Assembly: GCA_021768705.1 (NCBI GenBank)
Contig: JAETUG010000003.1
Span: 1-64,000, forward strand
Origin: Bacillota bacterium
GTDB lineage: Bacteria; Bacillota; Clostridia; Lachnospirales; Anaerotignaceae
DNA length: 64,000 bases
Reading direction: 5' to 3'
Positions 26,128 through 34,623 of this stretch are shown one piece after another. The notes beneath the pieces are model-generated. The model was not told the origin of the DNA. It saw nothing but the letters and a program-made list of their open reading frames with translations, and ran no database searches. The translations under genes were made by a program, and so were the position numbers. Each line of letters begins with the position of its first letter. Position 1 is the first letter of the stretch.

Positions 26128-27201
26128 ATGAAGACGATACTGGCAAAGGTCGATCTGCGTCAGTCCGAATCTGCGGAAGTCATCCGGACAGCTGCAAAGA
26201 TTTTGCAGGAAGGAGGTCTGGTTGCTTTCCCTACGGAAACCGTTTACGGCTTGGGCGGGAATGGACTGGACGGTGCGGCCTGTGAAAAAATTTATATTGC
26301 AAAGGGGCGTCCTTCGGACAATCCTTTGATCTTACACATCTCCGAATTTGAGGAGCTGAACGCCATTGTACGGGAAATTTCTCCGGCGGCGCAAAAGCTG
26401 ATGGATGCTTTCTGGCCAGGCCCTTTGACTATGGTCTTTCCCAAGGCAGATATCGTGCCTTTGAAGGCCACAGGCGGATTGGATACGGTTGCTGTGCGCT
26501 TCCCCAGCCATCCCGTGGCAAGGGCCATCATCAAGGCGGCAGGACTGCCTATCGCAGCCCCCAGCGCCAATTCCTCCGGCAAGCCCAGCCCCACCCGTGC
26601 CTCCCATGTGGAATTTGACCTGAATGGGAAGATCGATATGATCGTGGACGGCGGTGCGGCAGAATGGGGTCTGGAATCCACCATTGTGGATGTTTCCGGC
26701 GATGTGCCTATGATCCTGCGCCCCGGTGCGGTGACAAAGGAAATGATGGAAGAAGTGGTCGGCAGAGTGGAGATCGACCCGGCAATTTTGACAAAGCCTG
26801 CGGCGGACTTGAAGCCTAAGGCACCAGGTATGAAATATACCCATTATTCCCCCAAGGCGGAGGTTGTTCTGGTAAAAGGGGAAAGACAGGCGGTTGCCGA
26901 CGAGATCAATCGTCTGGCAGCGTTGGATATGTCCAACGGAAAGAAAACAGGCGTTATGGCAACAGAGGAAACCAAAGACCTCTACCATGCGGATATCATC
27001 CTTTCTTTGGGCAGCAGGGATAGACCCGAACAGATCGGGGCGAACCTGTTCAAATTACTGAGAAAATTCGACTTTCTGGGTGCGGAAAAGGTCTATTCCG
27101 AAGTATTCTCCGAAGAAGGGGAAGGAATGGCCATTATGAACCGCCTGAACAAGGCAGCAGGATATCAAATGATAGAAGCGGCGAAAGCAAGCGACAGCTG
27201 A
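26128..27201 (+). CDS. L-threonylcarbamoyladenylate synthase (Sua5/YwlC type)
   Basis: 357 residues: an N-terminal YrdC domain (KILQEGGLVAFPTETVYGLG, KGRPSDNPLILHI, SANSSGKPSPT) plus the C-terminal Sua5 extension after the linker PGMKYTHYSPKAEVVLV. It makes TC-AMP from threonine, bicarbonate and ATP for t6A37 tRNA modification. The long Sua5 form is usual in Gram-positives. It lies close behind the SEC-C gene with little room for its own promoter. Confidence 0.93.
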   Translation: MKTILAKVDLRQSESAEVIRTAAKILQEGGLVAFPTETVYGLGGNGLDGAACEKIYIAKGRPSDNPLILHISEFEELNAIVREISPAAQKLMDAFWPGPLTMVFPKADIVPLKATGGLDTVAVRFPSHPVARAIIKAAGLPIAAPSANSSGKPSPTRASHVEFDLNGKIDMIVDGGAAEWGLESTIVDVSGDVPMILRPGAVTKEMMEEVVGRVEIDPAILTKPAADLKPKAPGMKYTHYSPKAEVVLVKGERQAVADEINRLAALDMSNGKKTGVMATEETKDLYHADIILSLGSRDRPEQIGANLFKLLRKFDFLGAEKVYSEVFSEEGEGMAIMNRLNKAAGYQMIEAAKASDS

Positions 27202-27260
27202 ACATTTGTTTTTTTGCAAGATAGATTAGAATGGGATAAAATAAAAAGGAGTGTTTGATT

Positions 27261-27689
27261 ATGTTGGCACTGGGCTGCGACCACGGCGGTTACCCTCTGA
27301 TGAAAGAAGTCATCAAATATCTGGATGACAATAAGATCGAATATAAAAACTTCGGTACATTCTCCGAAGAATCTGTGGATTACCCTGCTTACGGCAAAGC
27401 GGTTGCCCATGCAGTAGCCGATGGCGAATGCGAAAAAGGCATTTTGATCTGCGGCACAGGCATCGGTATCTCTATCGCTGCAAACAAAGTAAAAGGCATT
27501 CGTGCGGCTCTGTGCGGCGATGTATTTTCCGCAAAGGCCACAAGAGAACATAACAATGCCAACATTCTGGCGATGGGTGCCAGAGTAACAGGCCCCGGCC
27601 TGGCACTGGAAATCGTGAAAGCGTTCCTGGAAACACCTTTTTCCAATGATGAACGCCACATCAGAAGAATCAACCAGATCGAAGACTAA
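27261..27689 (+). CDS. rpiB: Ribose 5-phosphate isomerase B
   Basis: 142 residues, RpiB/LacAB family. LALGCDHGGYPLM at the N-terminus, GILICGTGIGISIAANK with the catalytic Cys, and RAALCGDVFSAKATREHNNANIL are diagnostic. It interconverts ribulose 5-phosphate and ribose 5-phosphate. I chose ATG 27261, 11 bases after AAAGGA; a TTG two codons upstream is possible. Together with upp it supplies and uses phosphoribosyl units. Confidence 0.94.
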   Translation: MLALGCDHGGYPLMKEVIKYLDDNKIEYKNFGTFSEESVDYPAYGKAVAHAVADGECEKGILICGTGIGISIAANKVKGIRAALCGDVFSAKATREHNNANILAMGARVTGPGLALEIVKAFLETPFSNDERHIRRINQIED

Positions 27690-27701
27690 GAAGGTGACTG
27701 C

Positions 27702-28328
27702 ATGAGCAAATTTTTTGTATCTGAGCATCCACTGATTTACACGAAAATGGCAATGCTGAGAAGCAAAGAAACCGGTACAAAAGAATTCCGTGAGATCATC
27801 GGGGAAGTGGCGTCCCTGCTGTTTTATGAAGCAACCAGAGAACTGCCCCTGACAGATGTGGAAGTAACAACGCCTATTGCAGATGCCACATGCAGAACCA
27901 TCGATACGAAGCTGGCAGTGGTGCCGATCCTGCGGGCAGGCATGGGCATGACAGACGGTATTTTGCATCTGGTGCCTACGGCGAAGATTGGGCATATCGG
28001 TCTGTATCGTGATGAAGAAACACTGGAGCCTGTGGAATATTACTGCAAGCTGCCTGCCGATGTTTCAGAAAGAACCGTATTTTTGGTAGACCCTATGCTG
28101 GCCACCGGCGGCTCTGCCGATGCAGCCATCGGCTTTTTGAAAGCCAGAGGCGTGAAGAAGATTATCTTCCTGTGCATTTTGGCTGCGCCTGATGGTGTGG
28201 AACGTCTGCAGAAAAACCATCCTGATGTGGATATCTACGCAGCGGCTTATGATGGCAGGCTGAATGAACATGGCTACATCGTGCCCGGTCTGGGGGATGC
28301 AGGCGACCGTATTTTCGGTACAAAATAA
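27702..28328 (+). CDS. upp: Uracil phosphoribosyltransferase
   Basis: 208 residues; salvages uracil to UMP using PRPP. The PRPP loop [18 protein letters not shown], the RAGMGM motif and the C-terminal uracil-binding [16 protein letters not shown] are intact. RBS GAAGGTG; 12 bases after rpiB, so cotranscribed. Confidence 0.95.
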   Translation: MSKFFVSEHPLIYTKMAMLRSKETGTKEFREIIGEVASLLFYEATRELPLTDVEVTTPIADATCRTIDTKLAVVPILRAGMGMTDGILHLVPTAKIGHIGLYRDEETLEPVEYYCKLPADVSERTVFLVDPMLATGGSADAAIGFLKARGVKKIIFLCILAAPDGVERLQKNHPDVDIYAAAYDGRLNEHGYIVPGLGDAGDRIFGTK

Positions 28329-28379
28329 TGTTTGATATCGTTTCCAATCGGCGGTAAGCCGAAGGAGGAGAGAGTTACA

Positions 28380-29423
28380 TTGACAGAACATAATTGGTTA
28401 TTGTATATTGCGGCCTTTGCCTGTGCCTTCGCCATCACCCTGGTGACGACACCCTTTGCCAAATGGCTTTCCGTCAAATGCGGTGCCATCGACTATCCAA
28501 AGGACAGAGGCGTGCATAAAAAACCGATGCCCCGTATGGGCGGGGTAGCCATCGTGCTGGGCTTTATTGTCACAGTATTGATGGTATATCATTTTGATAA
28601 GAGCATGGATGCCAAGCAGTTTGCGGGCTTTCTCATCGGTGCCCTGATGATCGCAGGTCTGGGCGTGGTGGATGATATGAAAAACCTGCCTGCGAAGCTG
28701 AAATTTTGTGTGCAGATATTGGCGGCGCTGATCGTCATTATGTCCGGCACCCGTATTCAGGTTGTTCTTTGGCCTGTGACAGCCTATTTGCAGAAATTCA
28801 GCATCCCCATCACGTTGGTTTGGATCGTTGGGGTGACCAACGCCGTAAACCTGATCGATGGTCTGGATGGCTTGGCGGCAGGTGTTACCTCCATTGCGGC
28901 ATTGAGCCTGATGGTTCTTTGCATCTTGACCGGTTCCACCACAGCGGTGGTGCTGACAGCGGCACTGGCGGGGGCGTGTCTGGGCTTTTTGCCCCGTAAT
29001 TTTAACCCTGCGGAAATCTTTATGGGCGATACGGGGTCTACCTTTTTGGGCTTTGTGCTGGCGGTGACCAGTATCCTTGGGGTATTCAAGGGCTATGCCC
29101 TGCTGGCGATGATCGTCAGCGTGCTGTGCGTGGGCCTGCCCGTGTTTGATACCATCTGCGCCATGCTGCGCCGTATGGCGAAAAACCAGCCTATCATGCA
29201 GGCGGACAGAGGGCATCTGCATCATAAACTGATCGACCATGGCTTCAGCCAGAGACAGGCGGTACTCATCATGTATTCTATCAGCCTGCTGCTGGGACTT
29301 CTGGCTATCTTTATCAGCTTTAAGGAATCCAGTACGATCGTGGTCGTGACGCTGATGGTGATTGTGCTATGCTTCATTATCTACTATTTCAATGCCCATA
29401 TTAAGAATAAACAAGATAAATAA
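28380..29423 (+). CDS. WecA/TagO/MraY-family glycosyl-1-phosphate transferase
   Basis: 347 residues with about ten membrane helices. Family motifs: AIDYPKDRGVHKKPMPRMGG, LGVVDDMKNLPAKLKF (catalytic Asp pair), VNLIDGLDGLAAGV, GDTGSTFLGF and DRGHLHHKL. The HLHHKL ending marks the WecA/TagO branch, which loads GlcNAc-1-phosphate onto undecaprenyl phosphate to start wall teichoic acid or surface polysaccharide. TTG 28380 lies after AAGGAGG; a TTG at 28332 lacks a ribosome site. The repeat copy at 29421 begins within its stop codon. Confidence 0.9.
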   Translation: MTEHNWLLYIAAFACAFAITLVTTPFAKWLSVKCGAIDYPKDRGVHKKPMPRMGGVAIVLGFIVTVLMVYHFDKSMDAKQFAGFLIGALMIAGLGVVDDMKNLPAKLKFCVQILAALIVIMSGTRIQVVLWPVTAYLQKFSIPITLVWIVGVTNAVNLIDGLDGLAAGVTSIAALSLMVLCILTGSTTAVVLTAALAGACLGFLPRNFNPAEIFMGDTGSTFLGFVLAVTSILGVFKGYALLAMIVSVLCVGLPVFDTICAMLRRMAKNQPIMQADRGHLHHKLIDHGFSQRQAVLIMYSISLLLGLLAIFISFKESSTIVVVTLMVIVLCFIIYYFNAHIKNKQDK

Positions 29424-29475
29424 TGTAGTGGTGGCTTAAGAAAACATTTTTTGTTTTCTTATCGGGACTCCTCTA
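29421..29475 (+). repeat. Dispersed intergenic repeat, copy 2
   Basis: Its first 26 bases match 451-476 with one difference. AAGAAAACA then pairs with TGTTTTCTT to form a small hairpin, and the tail TATCGGGACTCCTCT resembles the tails after the terminators at 557 and 5908. It looks like a short version of the larger copy at 451-612. Confidence 0.65.
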
Positions 29476-29480
29476 ATGTT

Positions 29481-29513
29481 TCTCCCTGTTTCCGAAACAG
29501 GGGGATTTTTTTG
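29481..29513 (+). terminator. Intrinsic terminator
   Basis: CCCTGTTTC pairs with GAAACAGGG, followed by GGATTTTTTT. Confidence 0.8.
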
Positions 29514-29546
29514 TCTGTGTTCCCCTGTTTTTGTCGGCGGAAATAT

Positions 29547-29554
29547 GGTATACT
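29547..29554 (+). promoter_or_regulatory. Extended -10 promoter for the DnaD/DnaI pair
   Basis: TGGTATACT gives an extended -10 with TATACT at 29549-29554; no clear -35. 82 bases before the dnaD-like start. Confidence 0.45.
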
Positions 29555-29636
29555 GAAAGTCCGAGAGCACCCGCAAAATAAAGGGTAAGGGAAATGATTT
29601 TCCGGCAGAACACTGAGAAGAAAGGAGTGGGCAGAT

Positions 29637-30581
29637 ATGGCGGATAACATTGAATTAAGCAAAGCATTTATCGAAACAGAACTGCCTGTGGCACCTCCTT
29701 TGTATGTTTCTGTTTATTTGATGACCCTTGTGGTGGGTCGGGATTCCGCAAAGGTGGCGGAAAAATTACATGCCACGGAAAGCGATGTCCTGCGGGCATG
29801 GGCCTATTGGATGGACCGAAAGGTGATGCAGAAAGGGGAAGAAAACAAACCGCCCCAAAGGCGTACCCTTGTTTCCTCGGAACGTCCCGATTATCCCCCG
29901 GCGGAGCTGGCGATGTACATAAAAAATCAGGATGTGAAAAATCTTTTCGAATCCGCCCAGAAAAAACTGGGCAAAATGCTTTCCCATCAGGATATGAGTC
30001 TGCTTTTCAGCTTCCACGACTGGCTGGGACTGCCCTTGGACGTCATCGACCTGCTGCTTTCCTATTGTACCGCCAACGGGCATAAGGGCATGCGCTATAT
30101 CGAAAAAGTCGCCCTTGGCTGGGCAGAAGAAGGCATCGATACGGTGGAAAAAGCGGCAGAATATATCGAACTGAGAAAGACAGGCTTCCGCACCATTTTG
30201 CAGTCCTTTGGACAGAACAGACTGCCTGTGCCTGCGGAAGAGAATTATATGAAAAAATGGCTGAAGGAATACAAATTGCCCATAGAACTGATCAAAATGG
30301 CCTGTGAACGGACCGTTTTGCAGACAGGAAAGGCTTCCTTCCCCTATGCCGACAGCATTTTGCGCCAGTGGCGGGATGCAGGCGTGAAGGATGGGGCAGG
30401 CGTTGCGGAGTTGGATAAAGCCTTTGCGGCGAAAAAGAGCCAGAATCATCAGGCAGGGCAGAAGCCTGCCCAAAAAGAACCGCCCAAACCTAAACAGAAT
30501 CGTTTCATCAACTATACCCAGAGCGAATGGGACTTTGCGGAGCTGGAACGACTGGAACGGGAACAGCGGGAGAAATGGTAA
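29637..30581 (+). CDS. DnaD-domain replication initiation protein
   Basis: 314 residues. The DnaD domain spans about 115-220 (LSHQDMSLLFSFHDWLGLPLDVI, AEEGIDTVEKA); before it is a short winged-helix-like N-terminus and after it a basic linker and the YTQSEWDFAELE tail. DnaD-type proteins remodel origin DNA and recruit the helicase loader. The next gene is such a loader, so the two likely act together at initiation. Confidence 0.88.
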   Translation: MADNIELSKAFIETELPVAPPLYVSVYLMTLVVGRDSAKVAEKLHATESDVLRAWAYWMDRKVMQKGEENKPPQRRTLVSSERPDYPPAELAMYIKNQDVKNLFESAQKKLGKMLSHQDMSLLFSFHDWLGLPLDVIDLLLSYCTANGHKGMRYIEKVALGWAEEGIDTVEKAAEYIELRKTGFRTILQSFGQNRLPVPAEENYMKKWLKEYKLPIELIKMACERTVLQTGKASFPYADSILRQWRDAGVKDGAGVAELDKAFAAKKSQNHQAGQKPAQKEPPKPKQNRFINYTQSEWDFAELERLEREQREKW

Positions 30582-30613
30582 CAGAGAAGAAGGATGGATA
30601 GGAGGGGAGAATT

Positions 30614-31603
30614 TTGGCAACGAGAACGCAAATTTATCGGGAAGTGCTGCGGGAATATGATGCTCTGCGCACCCAAAAGGCGGCGGAACTGCGGGAACGG
30701 AAGGAGAGCCTGTATACCAGATTTCCCCGACTAGCGGAAATAGAACAGGAGCTTTCCCTGCTGGGGGTCTCCACGGCGAAGCTGGTGCTGCTGAGCCCCG
30801 ATGCGCTGGAGGCGGCAGTGGCGGAAATGAAACAGAAACAGCAGGATCTGGAGGATGAAAGAATGGGTATCATGGCGAAAAACTGCCTGTCCCCCAGTCT
30901 GCTGAAAATGGAATATGTTTGCGAGACCTGCAAGGACACGGGATATGTGGAAAACACCCCCTGTGTCTGCATGAAGCATAAATTGATGGACAGGCTCTAC
31001 GACCAGTCCAATGTACGGGATGTGATTCGGGTGGAAAATTTCGATACGTTTGACCTGCGTCTGTTCAGTGATGATGTAGTGTCAGGGGAGGGGATATCTC
31101 CCAAGGAAAACGCAAAGCGGAACCTGAAAATGGCCATGGCTTTTGCGGAGGATTTTACCGGAGACAATCTGCTCCTCTACGGCGGCGCAGGCAGAGGAAA
31201 GACCTTCCTGTGCAACTGCATCGCAAAGGATGTGCTGGCCCAGGGCAAAACGGTTCTTTACCTGACTGCAGGGCAGCTTTTCAAGCAGCTGGAGGAAATG
31301 CGCTTTCATCGGGATGAGGAAGAAGAAACCACGGATTGGGATGGGGAACTGCTGGATGCAGACCTGCTCATCATCGATGACCTGGGAACGGAATTTGCCA
31401 CCATGTTTACGGCATCGGAACTGTTCCGCATCATCAACGACAGAAAACTCCACAAACGCCCCGTGGTGATCTCCACCAATCTGGATTATCAGGCGTTGAT
31501 GGAGCAGTATTCCGACCGTGTCATGAGCCGTTTGATCGGCGAATATACCACTCTAAAATTTTTTGGGGAGGATATCCGCATGAAGAAGAAATATAGCAGA
31601 TAA
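30614..31603 (+). CDS. DnaC/DnaI-like helicase loader ATPase
   Basis: 329 residues. A zinc-type motif CETCKDTGYVENTPCVC (about 100-116) precedes an AAA+ domain with Walker A GGAGRGKT, Walker B LLIIDDLGTE and the arginine-bearing SDRVMSRLIGEY. It loads the replicative helicase. The Walker A arginine in place of the usual Thr/Ser is a conservative curiosity. It starts with TTG after GGAGGGGAG. It pairs with the DnaD-like gene immediately upstream. Confidence 0.9.
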   Translation: MATRTQIYREVLREYDALRTQKAAELRERKESLYTRFPRLAEIEQELSLLGVSTAKLVLLSPDALEAAVAEMKQKQQDLEDERMGIMAKNCLSPSLLKMEYVCETCKDTGYVENTPCVCMKHKLMDRLYDQSNVRDVIRVENFDTFDLRLFSDDVVSGEGISPKENAKRNLKMAMAFAEDFTGDNLLLYGGAGRGKTFLCNCIAKDVLAQGKTVLYLTAGQLFKQLEEMRFHRDEEEETTDWDGELLDADLLIIDDLGTEFATMFTASELFRIINDRKLHKRPVVISTNLDYQALMEQYSDRVMSRLIGEYTTLKFFGEDIRMKKKYSR

Positions 31604-31659
31604 AAAAGGACGAGCCCATGGAGGCGGGAAGGATGTCCTGAAATAAGAAAATACTTTTA

Positions 31660-31707
31660 AAAATAAAAATCGAAAGAAATCTTCATTTTAAAGATTTCTT
31701 TCGATTT
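31660..31707. terminator. Terminator (CGAAAGAAA family)
   Basis: AAAATCGAAAGAAATCTT pairs with AAGATTTCTTTCGATTTT, nearly perfectly palindromic, so it can stop transcription from both sides. Same stem family as 557, 5908 and 44606. Confidence 0.85.
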
Positions 31708-31795
31708 TTATTTGCCGATCAGAAACTTTGGCACAGGTATGGTAAAGGGTATTTGCGCCGATGACGATGAGAACAGGCCAAAGCATTTGCCACAT
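31688..31795 (-). pseudogene. Truncated N-terminus of a DMT-type transporter (35 codons)
   Basis: An ATG at 31795 follows a perfect AAGGAGG. The reading frame gives MWQMLWPVLIVIGANTLYHT and a few more residues, a single membrane helix of the type that begins small DMT-family transporters, then runs into the terminator hairpin and stops. It looks like a gene cut off by the terminator repeat, though a real 35-residue membrane peptide is possible. Confidence 0.35.
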
Positions 31796-31808
31796 ATTAC
31801 ATTCCTCC

Positions 31809-31930
31809 TTAAAAAGCATTCGTAAGGCTTTGCCTTACTCATTGATTTGCTCCGCAAATCTCTTTCAGTTCCTGTATTGACTGCTTCTTGCAAGCAAAGC
31901 CAGTCAATGCAGGAACTGAAATGCTTTTCT
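31809..31930. repeat. Composite inverted-repeat element
   Basis: TTTCAGTTCCTG-ATTGACTG pairs with CAGTCAAT-CAGGAACTGAAA around a 17-base loop (31863-31920), flanked further out by AAAAGCAT/ATGCTTTT. Inside lie two smaller hairpins, TAAGGC/GCCTTA and GATTTGC-TCC-GCAAATC. The last motif recurs at about 52720. The DNA around it (31604-32040) has no convincing gene apart from the small transporter remnant. Confidence 0.65.
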
Positions 31931-32042
31931 CCGCTTTTACAAAAAACCGCATAAAGCCAATAGCCTTATGCGGTAGGTGCTCACCCGTTTTTCCTATCAT
32001 ACAGCAATTTTATGGTTTTTACAATATAAAATCTGCGAAAGA

Positions 32043-32106
32043 TGTCGGAATTTTCTTTTTCCCTCGACGCTGTTTGACAAAAAAAGCAGTTCTATTTGTT
32101 TAGAAT
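32043..32106 (+). promoter_or_regulatory. Spo0A-type promoter of spoIIE
   Basis: TTGACA (32074-32079) and TAGAAT (32101-32106) are separated by 21 bases, the unusual spacing known for Spo0A-activated sigma-A promoters such as spoIIE and spoIIG. 0A-box-like sequences (consensus TGTCGAA) occur at 32043 (TGTCGGA) and, on the other strand, overlapping the -35 (TGTCAAA). Confidence 0.75.
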
Positions 32107-32127
32107 GGGCATATGGAGGGAAGCAGT

Positions 32128-34536
32128 ATGGAAAAAACAGAAATCACATTGGAATATACGGAACAGACCCCTGCCTTGGGGAAGATGATCCTGCCGAAAA
32201 AAGAGCCGAAGAAGCCTTTCCCTTGGAAAGCACTGGCGAAGGGCGGCTGCTTTTGCCTGGTGGGGCTCCTTTGGGGCAGGGTGGAGTTTTTGGGACTGCT
32301 GCGTCCCATGGGCTTAGCCTATCTTTCAGCTTTTTTTGGAGAAGGCGGATTGTTCTGGGCGGTCTGGCTGTCGGTGGGGTTGGGTTCTTTTCCCAATGCG
32401 CCCCTGAAAGCAGGAGCTGGACTGGCGGCAGCCTTTGCCATTCAGCTGACCATGGGACGCTTCCTTCTGCGGGAAGAAATGGGGAAGAAAGCCCTTCTGG
32501 GTACCTTTGCTTCAGCCTTGGCCGGTATTTTCTTTGCCATCAGCCGACAGGGACTGGGCTTCTATTTCGCCATTGCGGCAGTGGAGGGAGCATTGACCCT
32601 GGGCATCAGCTATCTTTTGCAGAAGGGCACTGTGCTTTTGCTGGAACGGGAGAAATATTTTACCCTGACCAGGGAAGAGACCCTTTCCCTGCTGCTTTTG
32701 TTGGGGGGTGCCCTGGCAGGGCTGGCTTCTTTGCAGCATCCCCTTCTGCGGGATACGCTTTTGCCGGCGGCTTCGGCGTTCTTCCTTCTTTTTGCTGCAA
32801 GGCAGGAAGGCATCGGCGGCGGGGCAGCTGCCGGGGTTTTTTTGGGCTTCCTGCTTTTTCTTTGCAATGGGGTGGAACTGCCCCTTTTTGTTGCCCTCGC
32901 TTTAGGGGGAATGTTGGCGGGCTGCGTCAGCGGTCTGGGCAGGTTGGCCTCTGCTCTGGCTCTGGTACTGGCTCCCTGCATTTTTCTGTTTTACATAGAT
33001 ATGACGTTGCTGGAACCGATTTGGATGGGAGGCTTGGTAATCGGGGCAGCTCTGTTTTCCCTGTTCCCCAAAGGACTGCTGGAAAAGCTCAGCGGTATAC
33101 GGAAAACAGAAAGCCCTCAGGACAGATACACAAAGATGAAGGAGTTGACCGAAGAAAAGCTGCTGGATGTATCGGCAGCCTTCGAAGCACTGGCAAAAAC
33201 CTTTGTTAAGGAGGGGGAACGAAAGGACAAAGGAGAAATTGGAAGATTGGTCGATACCATTGCAGGAAGGGCTTGTCAAGACTGCGGGCTGGCCCATTAC
33301 TGCTGGGAGGAGGACCTTTATAAGACCTATAGCATGACTTTTTCCGCTCTGTCCCATTGCGACAGCCGTGGGCGGTTTACCGAAGCGGAGCTGCCGGAAA
33401 CATTTCGGGAGACCTGCCCTCGGGTGGATGGGTTTGTGAAAACGGTCAACGAGGTTTATGAAATGTATCGAAGGGACTGCCTTTGGCTCAGCCGCCTGAC
33501 AGAATGCAGAGAATTAGTAGGACAGCAATTGCAGGCGGTGGGCAAGATCATGCAGACCCTTTCGGGACAAATGGAACTGAACTGCATTTTTCTGGAGGGA
33601 GCCGAAGGAGCATTGACCGATGCTTTGAAAAAACAGGGTTTTCGACCGAAAAAGGTAGTCGTTACAGAAGAGAAAAACGGTCGGGAGGGAACAGGAGGTT
33701 CCCGACAGGTGCGGATCGTTCTGCCTGCCTGCGGTGGGAAAGGCACCTGCAGAGATAAGATCCTGCCTTTGGTGAAAAAGACCTTGGGCTGCCCCATGGT
33801 CTTACTGGAGGAAGGGACCTGCTCTGTAGACGGGGCAGAACGGGACTGCACCCTGCATTTTCGGGAAGAGCCAGCCTTTTCCCTGACCACAGCCACAGCC
33901 TTTTCTCCTGCAGAAGAAGGCAGACCCACGGGGGATGCGGCAGCCTTTCTGGAAACAGAGCGGGGCAATGCCCTTCTTGCCCTTTCCGATGGTATGGGCA
34001 CCGGGGAACGGGCGGCGAAGGAAAGCCGTATCGCCATCGAACTGCTGGAGCAATTCACGGAAGCCGGCTTCGACCGTGAACTGGCGGTGGGAATGATCAA
34101 TTCTGCTCTGCTGCTGCGACGGGGCGAGGAAACCTATGCTACACTGGATATTTGCCATGTAGACCTGTTTGACGGACATGCGGAGTTTGTCAAGCTGGGG
34201 GCTGTGGCGACCTATATCTGGCGGGGCAGCCGTATCATTTCCCTGCGCTCTGCCACATTGCCTGCAGGTATTTTGAAGCAGGTCAGTGCGGAGAAAAATG
34301 AGATGCTCCTGAAGGATGGGGATATGATCCTTATGGTGACCGACGGCATTACCGATGCCCTTGGGGGCGAAGAACAGACGGGGGCTTGGCTGAAAGGCAA
34401 GCTGACCTCCTTTCCTATGTCGAACCCTCAGGATGCTGCGGAGTATATCCTGCAGGAGGCCAAAAAGGAACGGCAGGAGGGCCGACGGGACGATATGACC
34501 GTATTGGCCAGCCGTTTCTGGCGAAAACGTGCCTGA
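32128..34536 (+). CDS. spoIIE: Stage II sporulation protein E
   Basis: 802 residues. About ten N-terminal membrane helices (residues 35-315), a central regulatory region with a Cys pair ACQDCGLAHYCW, and a C-terminal PP2C phosphatase with the metal-binding LALSDGMGTGERAAKES (Asp621) and MILMVTDGITDA. It dephosphorylates SpoIIAA-P to switch on sigma-F in the forespore and localises to the asymmetric septum. ATG 32128 lies seven bases after GGAGGG. The Spo0A-type promoter supports a working sporulation pathway. Confidence 0.95.
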   Translation: MEKTEITLEYTEQTPALGKMILPKKEPKKPFPWKALAKGGCFCLVGLLWGRVEFLGLLRPMGLAYLSAFFGEGGLFWAVWLSVGLGSFPNAPLKAGAGLAAAFAIQLTMGRFLLREEMGKKALLGTFASALAGIFFAISRQGLGFYFAIAAVEGALTLGISYLLQKGTVLLLEREKYFTLTREETLSLLLLLGGALAGLASLQHPLLRDTLLPAASAFFLLFAARQEGIGGGAAAGVFLGFLLFLCNGVELPLFVALALGGMLAGCVSGLGRLASALALVLAPCIFLFYIDMTLLEPIWMGGLVIGAALFSLFPKGLLEKLSGIRKTESPQDRYTKMKELTEEKLLDVSAAFEALAKTFVKEGERKDKGEIGRLVDTIAGRACQDCGLAHYCWEEDLYKTYSMTFSALSHCDSRGRFTEAELPETFRETCPRVDGFVKTVNEVYEMYRRDCLWLSRLTECRELVGQQLQAVGKIMQTLSGQMELNCIFLEGAEGALTDALKKQGFRPKKVVVTEEKNGREGTGGSRQVRIVLPACGGKGTCRDKILPLVKKTLGCPMVLLEEGTCSVDGAERDCTLHFREEPAFSLTTATAFSPAEEGRPTGDAAAFLETERGNALLALSDGMGTGERAAKESRIAIELLEQFTEAGFDRELAVGMINSALLLRRGEETYATLDICHVDLFDGHAEFVKLGAVATYIWRGSRIISLRSATLPAGILKQVSAEKNEMLLKDGDMILMVTDGITDALGGEEQTGAWLKGKLTSFPMSNPQDAAEYILQEAKKERQEGRRDDMTVLASRFWRKRA

Positions 34537-34623
34537 AACCGGCAGTGTTGGCGGACTTGCGTTTTTTTCCCAATTCGTGTAGAGTGAGGATACTAGGGTT
34601 ACATACCAAATGAGGAGACGACT

